From positions 20,535,219-20,599,218 of the forward strand of contig NC_088315.1 of the NCBI RefSeq assembly GCF_910592395.1: 64,000 nucleotides of DNA, in the 5' to 3' direction. How positions within the stretch are numbered: position 1 is the stretch's first letter; the number at the start of each line of letters is the position of its first letter. The notes under the pieces are model-generated. The model worked only from the letters and a program-made list of their open reading frames with translations. It ran no database searches and was not told where the DNA came from. Source of the DNA: Lineus longissimus. Lineage: Eukaryota > Nemertea > Pilidiophora > Heteronemertea > Lineidae. A program made the position numbers and the translations under genes. Positions 47,001-59,870 of the stretch are shown here, piece after piece.

Positions 47001-50000
47001 TGTCTCTTGATTGAGTCATTGGAGTTACTCTGCTGGTTTCTTGGCCGCGTCAATGGGTCGTTTTACTATCAACAGTCTACCACAGGTGTCTCTCTACCAC
47101 TGCAGCAACCGTAACAGCACATACTGATGCTCCAACATAAAGACATGACCTGGGATACCTATCCAAGATACCGACCTGCAACCCCAACCTGAGCACACAG
47201 ATGCATGTAACTGGTAGCTATGTTCAACAGCCCCGTGTAATGTAATGAAAAAGACCGATTAAATAACTGATAAAACATTACGATCCCACAGCCAGCAATG
47301 AAATCCCAAAAGTCACATAAAGCAATTAGTTCTCTATCGCTATCATGACGAAAGAAATACAGATTACTCCGTTGGGAGGAATAATTGAGCTCTGACAATA
47401 TCCACACAACGGAAAATAGCATCCCTGTTTGAAGGTGGCGATGCTGAGCACTTGGTCAATTGAGTTGTTGCAAGAGTGGGATACCATGATGGATGGTTCG
47501 AGGCTGCAGGTCGTCGCCGAGATGCAAATTGATTCCTCTCGGTTGGTATTAGTTGTCCCACCAAACACCACTGGAGTGGAGTTGTCATTTCACCCCAAAA
47601 CCTCAGCTGCTACCTCAGTTTATGCCAACATTAGCTTCCCCTCACTGTGATTGGTGAGACAACCAGTACCCCCAGAATCTATTCCTTCATCAACATCAAA
47701 GGAAACTGTAACAAGGTGAAACTGACTGTCCAAGTGTTAACATGATCACATAGTCTGATCCCCACTATGTATTCTCAGTCTGTTAGCATTTCATGTCCAG
47801 GAAAAAAGAGGCATTGTTGAGGTACATTAGACCATACTAGCCATTCTCTTACTCCCAAGGGAGAGACTGCAAGATATACAAAAACATTCTTTGATGTAAA
47901 AATACTGGTTTATATTACCAGTGATGTTTACTAACATGATTCATCGAGTCTCCATCGCATCTCCACGGATTTTTATCGTAGTACCCAGCATCGCTTGCCT
48001 ATATCTTTGCCAGCTTCCCGAGGAGATGCCTTTGCCACCAAGAAAGAACATCATCATATCATATCTTCTTTCAACATATTGTCTTGCCTTACACGTCAGA
48101 GGCTCAGCATTTCAGCATAATATTATTTCCAACCGGGCCTTCATATTCCTATAGTGATGTTCTTAAAGGTTTATCACTTGGAAACAATCAGTCTCTTATC
48201 CACTTTGAAAACATTCAGAAAAGAAACATGTATCTTTGGTCTTTTAACATACTTTCTTTCCATTTGCTTCAAAAGCTCAATTTTTTACAATTTGCGTGAG
48301 GTCTTTATAGCACCAATAGATATGTTCTAAAGAGTGTTACACAGTTGATCATTTGTTTTCCATCATTGGCCGTTGACGAACTTCTGAAGAAAAAGCGGTT
48401 CTCTTCCCCAAAGAAACTTGCGCTCACTTATTCTTTAGCTTACTGTTGAGCTATTCAACTCAGACACCATGTTCCTCCCAATGCCAATAAAACACAAGTA
48501 CCTTCATTGATAAGTTTTTCACTCCTTGCAGAGGGTAAACATTGACAAACTATGATAAAGTACTCCTCTTTACAATCCAAAACATCCATCTCCAAAGGTA
48601 GGCTGGAGCAGTATCGCAAGTCATTATTTTAGACACTTCCTAGAAGACAACAACACGCCAAGGTAACGCGAGTCGCTAGCGTGGAATGTTATCAGATGCA
48701 CTTAACACAAGCGCTGTTACTGGTGCGGGGAATCAACGGGAGAAGGATCAGTCTGAACGCTTTCTTGGGCTCACAGCCATGGGAAACTAGCATTCTTTAC
48801 CACCAGCATTATCGTCAGGAAGAATCAGCTCCCAATGAAAAGAAGATTTAGTCTCGCGGCTCATCCATTTCTCTGCAGCACCGACTAGCGTTGCAGTTGG
48901 AGATTTTCTGTTTTTGATCAACTTTGGAAGACTTGAAGAAGTTTGGAAACTAGAAGACACTGTAGATGTTGCACCTGCTCTCGTATAAGAACAAACCGAA
49001 ACTCACAAAGTTGTTCTAAGCTCAAGATAGACCATCGTAAGATCTTTCCTGTCTGAAAGTACAACACTCTCCGCCACATTGAAGAATCAAGGGCAAACAA
49101 TGCAACAATGCCGGCAGAATCTCGAATCTCTTTGTCCCGTATTTTCTCATCAAGGATACAGATACGGAAACCGAAGGAAGGAGTCTGTATCGTGGCGGAT
49201 GTTACAGAATTCTGGGTGGTTCAGGATCCTCGTCCTAATTGATTAATTTCAAGAGATCCTTTGATCGTAATGAACGCACTGAAGCAGACGTGATCACCAA
49301 TTATCTCAGGTGCGCGAATAATTCATGCTAAATACGCGACTATTCTGATGATGTCAGATGACATTCGTCACCAGTCTTTGCTTTGCAAGGCCCCTGTTTC
49401 ATCTATCATCAATGTTGTACAGCATCCCAAAACAAAGACATTCTCCACCGGGAGGGAATTCTAAAGACAGAGGAACTTTCTTGAACCTCGCTTCCCTCAA
49501 CAATCTTGTGAGTTCATTGACACCTGGGGCCACAAACAAAATGATGTTTGTGTTCGATACCCACGCTCATTAGATCGGAGATTGTTCAATCAGCGTTGGA
49601 GCGTGTTGGTCTCTTGTTCGTGTGGTTACCAACAGGGTATCTTCCGAGATAGATCCGAGTCATGGGAATGTTGGCAATGACATCTGTCTACCTCAGGAAA
49701 AAGACCCTTCACGCCTTATTTGTGGCAGTTCTTCCCTATCAGCTTGCTTGTCTTTGAAAGGATCTTCCTACCACCAGAGGCACCAAGGGGAATTGGAGAA
49801 CGGCTTCTCACCTTCAGCAATATCATGGTATAAGGTTGGCGCATAAGTAAAGCTTGCTTCACTTTGAGCTTGCTCACCTTCGGAAGGATCTTCCCACAGA
49901 AGGGTATCTCTTCTTCAGCAGTATCATGATGCTGGACCCAAAGTTTTGGTTATCCCCAGTCTTGCCAGCCTTTGGAAGCTGATCCCATCATCAGGAATCG

Positions 50001-50700
50001 GAGACCAAGGTGACCTCAAGGGAACAGCATCACACAGAGACGGGGCTTCCATTTCAAGGGTATTGGATACGAAGTGAACCCCTTGAATCAGAACGGTGAC
50101 TGGATGGATTTCCTTAGGGTCTGATATCACAAGTGTACACAGCCTAAGGCAGGAGAAAATCACCTGAAGGTTGCAGAAATCATTCTGTCAATTCTGATGC
50201 TCTTCAGCTGAACAGACAACAAAGAATGGTTTACATCAATTTACAATCTATCTGCAGAAATACTTCATCCATTTTCAATGTAAAACCTCCTAAATTTTCA
50301 GATGAAAAAGCTGAAGGTTAGAAAAATATACCCATCTGTGACGACAAATGCCGTTCTACAACCCAGGGACCATGATAAGAATGAAGGGATGGTGGGGCGC
50401 TCCCTGTCTGCAAGAGAAGGTTTTATACCCCAAATGATGAAGTAAAGACAAAACTACAAAGAAGTCATAAGGGAGTTTGCTATGATTATGAAACTTATTA
50501 TGAGATGTGCGGGAGGAGGCTAGGGGGCCAGAAGCAGCGGATGGCAGCAAAGGCAATGATGCCTAACAAAGGATGGAAGTCAGACACACAATCTGAAGAA
50601 ATAGCTCCATTGTTTCTCCCCATTATCATGGTGTTTATGCTGGCATTCTCATTACATTCAATGTTTCCCAGATCAAAAGGATCATCAGACCAACATCACA
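41099..50700. other. Non-coding stretch
   Basis: I found no exon with both splice sites and recognisable protein content. Open frames such as 41711-41941, 44567-44815 and 47429-47650 are short and lack support. The frame at 41711-41941 ends before a plausible gtaata donor but has no in-phase partner. Confidence 0.45.
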
Positions 50701-50722
50701 TGGAAAACTCTCGACAGAGGAA

Positions 50723-50955
50723 AACAGATATCAGATTAAACTGAGATAACTTGAGGTAATTCTCTCATCGTGAGTTTCAAGGTTAAAAGGGTCACAGGAA
50801 AAAGGGTAGCACTTGTCATTAAAAGCTGTTTTTCTAGTTGAAAAGATGCATCAGGCTGATACCAAATACGACAGATCTTGAAGAAAGCCGATATCGGATC
50901 AAATAGAGATAATTTTCTCTACAGATTTCAAGGTCAAAGGGTCACAGAACTGAAA
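50723..50955. repeat. Diverged duplication, spacing about 160 bp
   Basis: gatatcagattaaactgagataa ... tttcaaggttaaaagggtcacag recurs as gatatcggatcaaatagagataa ... tttcaaggtcaaagggtcacag, in shortened form. Confidence 0.55.
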
Positions 50956-51470
50956 CGTTCAGACAATTATCTCGCAGATGGTCATTTCTTGAACATTTTT
51001 ACTGTTATTCTGACTGATGAGGCTTCCTTGTTTGTTTTAAGATTATGAGAACTCAGTTTGAAAGAGAGCACAGAAGACTTGGAAGATAGATGAGACGAAT
51101 TTGAAACATTAGAACAACACTCGACTTCAAGTCAAGGAGCCTCTCTTAAATTCTCTCCTTTAATCCTCGACGTAGAAAAAGTCAAACAGCTTGCCGAGTG
51201 GATAAAGAAGGCATCCCTGTAGCAATTAGATGGAACATTATTGGTTCCCAATCCCAGTGTTTTACGTGGCAATGAGTCATTTTTGTCATGCAGTGATTTT
51301 TCAATTTGAGCAACTGTTTTAGGAATATATGAGCTGTCAATCATGGAAGACACCTGTGTTAATCAAGACACCATGTGGGAGCCAGTTAGTTCAAGAGTAA
51401 GACGATTGGTCCACGGAGGCCACCTTACATCGCGGGACATCACATCTTGCAGCAAATTTGGGAATGGAAG

Positions 51471-51643
51471 TAGGCGGAAACAGGAGGCCTATCCTGATAG
51501 TCACCCTGTAACACCGAGTATAGCGGGACCGACCAGGGGACCTCAGAGGTGATAGGTGGAAACAGGAGCCTATGCTGTTGAAGATAGCCACCCTGTAACA
51601 CCGAGTATAGCGGGACTGACCAGGGAGACCTCAGAGGTGATAG
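51471..51643. repeat. Two-copy tandem duplication (82-91 bp)
   Basis: Copies start at 51471 (taggcggaaacagga) and 51553 (taggtggaaacagga). Both contain caccctgtaacaccgagtat and end acctcagaggtgatagg. Confidence 0.9.
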
Positions 51644-54295
51644 GCGCTGATGTTTCAACAGGGCTACTCTGAGAGCCTCATCGCATCTTATCCTCTTGTC
51701 AACACCAGCTGACTGGGACACACAAGAACACTTACAACAGCAATCTCTGCCTCTGACAATGTGATACAATCTGTGCGTTAAACGGTATCTCAGCCCGTTA
51801 CAATCTCAGCCGTTTATGGCTTGATCTGAGCGTGCCTAGTTGTATAATCCCAAGGCTGCTGACTCAGGAGACGGCAGAGAACTCTTATAAGAGCTACGAC
51901 ATCTGTGAGTGCAGCACTAAGATGTTTGGCGCACTTGCTAATTGGCGTGGCATGCTACTTGTGCACCATTGACTAAGACTATAGGTGCACAGCCTCGAAG
52001 GTGAAATGACTCAGTGAGGTAAGAAATGTACAGAGGTCTATGCCAATTGCAGCAGAATCGTAGCCATAGCAATAATTGGAAATGACTCTTACACTTGAGT
52101 GAAAGAAGATGAATCTTTTCAATTTGGTACAAAATGTTACTGGTACCTTATTGGGGATTATGGTTTCATTAGGAGGCTGGTTACTTACCTGAAATCATAA
52201 AGAGAGAGAACATATAAGATTTATGTTAAATATATGAGAAAATAGCATCAGTATCGTCATACTGTTGCTGGTGACATGAGCATTGTCTTCAGAACAGAAC
52301 TCTGCAATACACAACACAAAATGTCAAACAAGAGAATATTGACGCAGCCACATCTCGAACGGAGGTGAATATCTCATCATCTTCAATCAATTATGTGAAA
52401 CATAAAATACACCATCATCACCCTAAGATACAGAAACTAAACCCACTATTCTTTTCACCGTTTTTTTAAAGTTCTGTTTACATCGAATAGAACATATCAC
52501 AGGAAAACATATATGCTAAAGTGCCGAGAGTGACAATTCTAAACAAAAGATTGTGCGAGAATATGTCAGAATTACGACCCCTGAATGATATTTTTAGAGA
52601 AGGTATTGTTTGATTTGAGGGGACCTGGAATATATGTAATTGACACGAATGATATGATTCAATATAGAGACAGAAAGAGAAAGGTACATCCCTTTGTCTT
52701 TATAGAGACATAACTGCATGAAGCTAACAATCACTTTAAAAGGACTGAGCAAGTTTATCCTTGGCGTAGCTGCGTGTGTCATAAACACAAGTGGTAAGTC
52801 CCATAATCCCGACTGAATCAGAACATTTTAGTTGCAGAAACTAACAAAACATCTTGATTATCATGATCTTTCCCAGTTTCCAAAGAATCCTCTCCATTTT
52901 CCTTTTTTGTACGAGCGCCATCGGAAGCCCGACATGACCTGAAGATTGGCAATATTCAATTATAAGTACCAGGGTAGCTCGAAAAAGAGACTCACATCCC
53001 CAAGGGTTGCTAAGAAGGGCCTGCAAGGCTTCTTACTAATTGGTTACACCCAATTATGAAACCTTCAGGAGACCTTAGAAAGTAGTCTCCACGGAGATAA
53101 CACTTTTCTAACAGTTGATGGTTTTTTTCGATCAGAAATACAGATGTGGATTTTAGCTTTTTTCAATAGGGGATTGGAGGCGGTGATGTGAAAGTGTACC
53201 GAATCGAAGATAGCTAGTCATCATGGTGTTTTTATTGGATGACTCAAAATCTATCATTCTCTGACAGATACTTTCGAGGCGAGAACCTATATTCCTGAAG
53301 CAAATTGTCTCAGACTGAATCAAAGTTCATTAGAAATCTCACCACAGAAATTCAAAGTCATCATCAGATATTTATAAAGCCATCGTAGTTTCTGGAGCCA
53401 TTATTTCATTTCCGGCCAGAGCAATTGTGATTACCCATCATGCTCTTGACCTAAAATCAAAACCTCTGTAACGACCTTGATGATTCCATGCTGAATTTTA
53501 ATCAGTTGGTCGTCAGAACTCTATTAGGTGGGAAAGTTTGACATCACATTCCCCATCTGCCAGAAGACCTAGAATTTAGAAACGCAGGAAAAACTCACGC
53601 TTAAGTTGGATTCCACGCTGAAGGAAGGGCCTAATTCGCATCATCAGAGATCTAACAAGCAAGAAATCACGTCGGGGAGAGCATGATGAATTTACAGAGA
53701 AAACATGTCGAAGACGATTGGCCAGACAGGTTGCCTGAGTCAAGACCGAGGCAGCTGCCCACATTTTCATCACAAGTCCCAGGAATGTTATCTCCAGCGG
53801 TTGCTGACTTTGAAAACATTCTCCATTCCATAACTTGGTTTCCTTTTATAAACAACAGATCACACAAAAAGTACAATAAATGGACAGAGTCTCCCGATTA
53901 TGTACGTGATAAAAGATATGGTGTTCAGGATGGAAGTTTTTGATTAAGGCTCTCGAAAACTTTATAGGAAATAACATTTTATTAAAGAAGAGGTAAAAAC
54001 TCTTGTGAATCTTTAACATTTGGACGTCAGGAATAACAATGAGAAACTTTTGTTAAAATGTTTTGAAGACATCATCAATGCCTCTTCAGAAGTTAGGAGG
54101 AAGATAAAAGGCAAAGTTTCCAATTAGAAAAGTTTTAAGAGTGGAAACATGTCCAATCTTAAAACCTCCGTTTGGCGTAATTTACATGTAACAGTGTTAG
54201 CCATGGCGAATGCAACACTGAAAGTCATTTTCTCAAAGAGTTAATCTGAATACCATTGGTTTATTAGGGATTGACCAACATTTCAAAGTAACGAT

Positions 54296-54480
54296 ACATC
54301 GGCAGATGGATTTTCGATGGTGCACGAAAAAGTCTGCAATAGAGACGAACCTATCTATCGTTGGTCTTCGGTACATTGGTTTGACCGATATTCAAAATGA
54401 AGCTCTCGCAGTCCAACCATCTTATAGCATATGTCATGATACATTGGCAGATGAATTTCCAATGCGGCTCAAACAAGTGA
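54296..54480. repeat. Diverged duplication, spacing about 145 bp
   Basis: acatcggcagatggattttc and acattggcagatgaatttcc, each followed by similar purine-rich sequence ending caagt/aaagt. Confidence 0.4.
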
Positions 54481-55318
54481 GCAAAGATCAAACTGTCCAA
54501 TGACAGACACCCATGAGACAAATAGCTCAATCGGATCCCGATCCATCAAAGATCGCAACCGCAAGAGATGGGATGCATCGATTGAACAAAATGGTATCTC
54601 ATCTTCTCCAGATTACATCCTAATGCATCCTCCTCAATGAATCGACAGGGGAAGCTTTAACAAATCATTTTCTCTTCAACCACCAGCGACTATTTGCATG
54701 GGAGTCGTTTACAAACAAGCTTCTGCCAAGGTTGCCTCAACCACAGTCCTGTTCACAACAAACATGTCGTTTTACACGATAGGAATAAATCTGTAACAAC
54801 AGATATTTTAATTAAGGTCTTTAGCGCTGACATTCGTGTTGAGACATAGCCTCAAGCTAAGACACAATAAAATGATTTGTGATGTCATTCTTTATGAAAC
54901 CAATCTCACGTCTAATGATGAAAGAGGAGTTCAGTTTCATAGAGAGGAATACAGACTCAGACATATAATACAGACTCATGAAAGCAAAATTCTTTGATGT
55001 ATTAGACTTCTATTCAATGAAATTTGAATATATGTTATTTGTATCATGAGCAAAAAGTGAAAGTCAGACCGGCCATTAGCTTGGGGAATAAAGAAAATGA
55101 AAATGAAACGACTATCTTCATTGTCATCTTGCTCACTTAAACGTGTCTGATACAAGACAGATCAGGCTGCTGTGACGGCTGAAACTGATACTGCTTTTAA
55201 TGGCCATCTTTTCATTGAAAACTATCTATTATGTCAGGCGATCTCTTTCAGGAATCTTGTTTAGAATTTCCTAAAACATAATAGTAAGCAGATACCTCAT
55301 TCTTGAACCAATTAGAGA

Positions 55319-55591
55319 ATGACAATGGACTTCAAAAGTGCAATTTTGATTGAAGTAATTTTCTTTTCCTTTTCAAGAGTCGCATTTGGAACCAAACAGA
55401 AAAGCTGCGTGGGTTGTCATTTTGAGAGATTGTGTAATGATTGCGCAACATTGGATGATGATTGCGCAATTTGGCAGGAAAAGGACATAAAAGAGAAAGA
55501 TGTCATCTTTGACAAGATAGTTGTGGTAAATCACAAGATTAAAATGTATTTCAATGATTCATGGACAGGGGAAGAAATAACTCACCAATGA
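55319..55591 (+). CDS. Weak candidate: intronless small Cys-containing protein
   Basis: A 90-codon frame from ATG begins MTMDFKSAILIEVIFFSFSR, a marginal signal peptide because a Glu breaks the hydrophobic run. A segment follows with five cysteines (SCVGCHFERLCNDCA...DDDCAIW), then a Lys/Asp-rich tail. Two of the cysteines lie in a 12-base direct repeat (atgattgcgcaa), which argues for chance or local duplication. No AATAAA was noted nearby and no family is recognised. Confidence 0.2.
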   Translation: MTMDFKSAILIEVIFFSFSRVAFGTKQKSCVGCHFERLCNDCATLDDDCAIWQEKDIKEKDVIFDKIVVVNHKIKMYFNDSWTGEEITHQ

Positions 55592-55924
55592 CCACATTGA
55601 AAGAGTGAAGAACAATGTCACAGACTGACAAGTTGAAAAGAACAAGATTACATGTCACCGAGCATTTATAAAGACTAGTCTTTATAGATTCACCATGTTA
55701 CCTAATCAGTGCCATTCTTTCATTGTCACTAACTAGTCTTCAACTATCTGGCTGTCAATAGTGACTATGACAGTTTGGTGAGGTAATGACTATATCATTA
55801 CAGCTTATTCTAACAGCAACCACCGCTCTAATAGCTACAAAACATCTGCCGCAATACCAAAGAAATGCAACCGATCCGCTTTTTGAATCTCCACAACAAA
55901 GAAGCTTCACAGATTGGTAACCTA

Positions 55925-56110
55925 TCGTGAGAAAACCACAGGTTAGCTGATCATGTATTCATCACTCCTTTTTTCACCAGCTACAAATAATGGCTAATTT
56001 CAAGAAACCACAGGTTACCTAATCACCTATTCATGACATTTTTTTCATCATCAACCGTTCCAATAACAGTTTACTTTCAAGAAACCATGGATAAGATGAT
56101 CGTATTCATC
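55925..56110. repeat. Diverged tandem duplication, about 80-90 bp
   Basis: gaaaccacaggttagctgatca, gaaaccacaggttacctaatca and gaaaccatggataagatgatc each precede a 'tattcat' segment. Confidence 0.6.
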
Positions 56111-56794
56111 AGATCTGTTTTTTACTGCCATTACCACAGGAATAAGCCGGCTGAATCGGCCACGATTCTAGGGTAGTAACATCCTTTCAGTCCCGCTACC
56201 CATTAGCATCAAATCACGCTCCGCACAGGAAGCTAATCAGATCCATTGTCACATCACTGAGGCACAGAAAGCTGTGGAGAATGGCCGCGTCTCCCGTTGA
56301 CGAGGAACAGACAAAAGCATTCAAACGTTTCGCTGACACGGCGGGGGACAGGTGAAACTCATCACGCTATGATGAGCGTGATGAACACCTGAACCTGGGA
56401 TATTAGCCATGGTACATGTTCTGATCACTTTCTGACATGCGAAATACTGTTTGAAAGGAAGAGGTCGTTTGAAGACTGCAGACAAATCTCAGAAAACAAC
56501 ACAACTCACGTCCCTCTCTTCTTCATTAGAATACAAGAGGCAAGAATGTGACTACACTTTACTGAACCAACTCCTTCAAAGTTTCAACTTCAGATTCACA
56601 AATTATTTAGTTCACCAATCAAGTTTCGAATCATGGCACTTGTGAATATAGAGTTATTTATCTGCAATCAGTATGACAAATAGCTACAATTAATCTACTT
56701 CAAAAGTCATCTCCATTAGCCAAGAAGGTGATCAGAATCCACCAACTTCATCAAAGTTGGATTGGAGAAATCAACAGGGCGGTTTGGTGGGATA

Positions 56795-57155
56795 TCGTTG
56801 GATCATCAGACATCAAGCCGTGGATATACTGATCAAATGCTAGCTATGTTAGCCAAACTAGCCAAGGCAACGAGAACATTGGTCAGATAATGGCCAAGAT
56901 AGTGGTGACAACGTGAAAGCCATTAGGGCCGATGCCATCATGATAGCTTTGATCAAGAAGATCAGGAGCGCCAGCCTCCGGGCAAACACTGAAGGCTGTT
57001 AGGTGGTTGACATTGGATCACCAAAGATCAAGCCTATGGAATCACAGCTAGCCCTACAAGGGAAGCAAGCCAATGGGTGCACGATGTCACTCATAAAGTG
57101 GTGACATAGGAAAGCTATTAGGGTTGATGCTGTGTGATAGCTTTCATCAACAAGA
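56795..57155. repeat. Diverged two-copy duplication, about 200 bp
   Basis: ggatcatcagacatcaagcc at about 56801 pairs with ggatcaccaaagatcaagcc at about 57014. gtggtgaca...ccattagggccgatgc pairs with gtggtgaca...ctattagggttgatgc. Confidence 0.7.
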
Positions 57156-59116
57156 AACAGGGAATAGCTTGAGGCCTGAGGACAAGACAATCAGAAGCTG
57201 GTTGGCGTGGTGCCTTTTGCGGCCAGCTAGTGATCAATCCTATCAAAAGTTATGCTTCCAAGCACCTCCACAGTCTAGGCTAGAAGTCTACTCACAAAAT
57301 CACTCTTGGCCTATGCCCTTCATGATTTCAGTGAGCACCCTGAACTCAGTGTACACCCTGACACTTTAGTAAACAGTTACCAAATGATATTTATAACAAT
57401 ATCTTTCCATCGAATAATATAGAAGACAAATGCCGAGCTGCCTCGAGCATCAACAAAACACTGAATCGATCCCTTTGGTGTCTTCCCATCTCTGAGAGAA
57501 AAAACAGATTTGACGTCTCGTGATCTGAGCCTAATTCGGTTTACAATGCGAATGTAGCGTCAGCCAAGTCTCAGTGCAGCCCATGATTGCCATATGACAT
57601 TCATTTGTAAGGTTCTTTTGAAAATATCTTACTTTATTGACCGGTTTAGAAAGTGTTTTTGCTCAGTTCCTTCCTCCCAAGATTTGGTGATGGGAAGATC
57701 AAAGTATACATGACGTCAGTTGACATTTCACAAACACACCAAGTTACAGTTACATATTCACACACATATTGTTGAATTTTATACTTTTGGAAAACAAATG
57801 CTAGTTTTGCCTCTGGGATAAAAAGCTGCTACATGATTTATCTCCATAACATGTCGTGCTACCAAGCATACAAACCATAATCCAATCACGCTTTGAAGGT
57901 TTAAAAACACAGCCAAGTTGTATTGGAAATCCAATCACATTTGTTGATTTATGAGTAACACGAAATTTCATGCTTTGAAAAATATCTGTTTTGCCCTTAG
58001 TTTTCTGTTTGACATGAAACAAAGGATATTTACGACTATAACTGGCATCTCTTGGGGCCCATTTTTATATCATTGTTCTGCATGAGGCATTAGCATGAAT
58101 GAATTGAATGCCAAAGGTTTATTGATGCTGTGTTTTAATATTGCAATAGCTTCTCAACTGCTTCTGGGTCCATTTATACCTCAAGGCCATTTCATAAGAG
58201 CGTTGAGTGATATTTCAAGTGCACAGTATTAAAAATTGTTGCATTCACCCGAGGATGGCCAGGGACACTTAAAGTCATCTTCTCCGTTTACCCAGACAAG
58301 GGAAAACGCTCGATTGATTTGCTCAATGCAGCAGCAGTCGAATGACCATCATCGGAAAACATCAGCTCTGCCATCAGCCCTAACGACCAATCAGAATGAT
58401 TAACTTAACACTCTCAAACTGTTTCATTTGACAAGTCTTAATTGTAATTTAAGACCTCGAGTGTTCAGAAACCCCACCAGTGATTGGTAACCTCTAATCG
58501 CTTTGCTTACAAGCGAAATTTATCGTTATGAGATTGCAAGAATGAGCGGTCAAGATCGAGATGATGAGAGAGCAGCCGTTATGGCATCTGGCCTTTTGTA
58601 AGCGACGCTCAAATGACGGGTTGCAGTCTAAATTTAAAGGCAGTTCTCACCTCGGTGTGGTTGACTTGTGATAGTGGGCCGGGAGGAGGTGGTGACACGT
58701 CAATTCAGCATTGATTGACGACAAATTTAAGACCAGAAGTCAAGTTAGCGGGAAGTTGGGTGTCAATTATTTTAATCACTACAAAGGCAGGAGAGCCGCA
58801 AATTGGACTGATTTGAATGAGTACAGAGAATGGGTTGAACTGCGCAGGAATGACGAGAGTAGGGGGTGTCTTTGATATCAATTAGAGGACAAGTTCACTT
58901 TCTCACTTTTTCTTTTCGCTTCATGAGCTGACTTCACTCACATCAACTGTCATTCTCAGTTGTTAGCAGATCACTATGACTTTTTTATAAGCAAGCTTGC
59001 CAATTTTGGCTCAAAGATGTCAGCTTTTGTCAGATTGTAGCAGCCAAAGGTTGGTACCTCAGAGCTCTGTAAAGCTGTCAAAAGTGCCAAGTATGTTCAC
59101 AAAGGCAAACAAATTC

Positions 59117-59870
59117 TGATGATGATGACGGCGAGGATGACTATGACGAAGATGATGACGGCGAGGATGACTATGACGAAGATGATGACGGTGAGGATGA
59201 CTATGACGAAGATGATGACGGTGAGGATGACTATGACGAAGATGATGACAGCGAGGATGACTATGACGAAGATGATGACGGTGAGGATGACTATGACGAA
59301 GATGATGACGGCGAGGATGACTATGACGAAGATGATGACGGCGAGAATGACTATGACGAAGATGATGACAGCGAGGATGACTATGACGAAGATGATGACG
59401 GTGAGGATGACTATGACGAAGATGATGACAGCGAGGATGACTATGACGAAGATGATGACGGTGAGGATGACTATGACGAAGATGATGACGGTGAGGATGA
59501 CTATGACGAAGATGATGACGGTGAGGATGACTATGACGAAGATGATGACGGTGAGGATGACTATGACGAAGATGATGACGGTGAGGATGACTATGACGAA
59601 GATGATGACGGCGAGGATGAACATGACGAAGATGATGACGGCGAGGATGACTATGACGAAGATGATGACGGCGAGGATGACTATGACGAAGATGATGATG
59701 GCGAGGATGACTATGACGAAGATGATGATGGCGAGGATGACTATGACGAAGATGATGATGGCGAGGATGACTATGACGAAGAGGATGACTATGACGAAGA
59801 TGATGACGGTGAGGATGACTATGACGAAGATGATGATGGCGAGGATGACTATGACGAAGATGATGACGGT
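59117..59870. repeat. 30-bp minisatellite (DDDGEDDYDE in one frame), about 25 copies
   Basis: Unit gatgatgacggcgaggatga plus ctatgacgaa. One 18-base partial unit (about 59770-59790) also preserves frame. Because the period is a multiple of three, several frames stay open. The ATG frames (MTMTKMMTAR...) and the minus frame (VIIFVIVILT) are not credible proteins. The acidic frame (DDDGEDDYDE) is open from after TAA at about 59068 to TAA near 59998 but has no ATG and no good acceptor. Confidence 0.95.

Larger units (their letters stand above)
51644..59116. other. Non-coding stretch with diverged duplications
   Basis: No gene with splice support was found apart from the weak candidate at 55319-55591. 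Contains the duplications listed separately (54.3, 55.9 and 56.8 kb). Confidence 0.45.
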
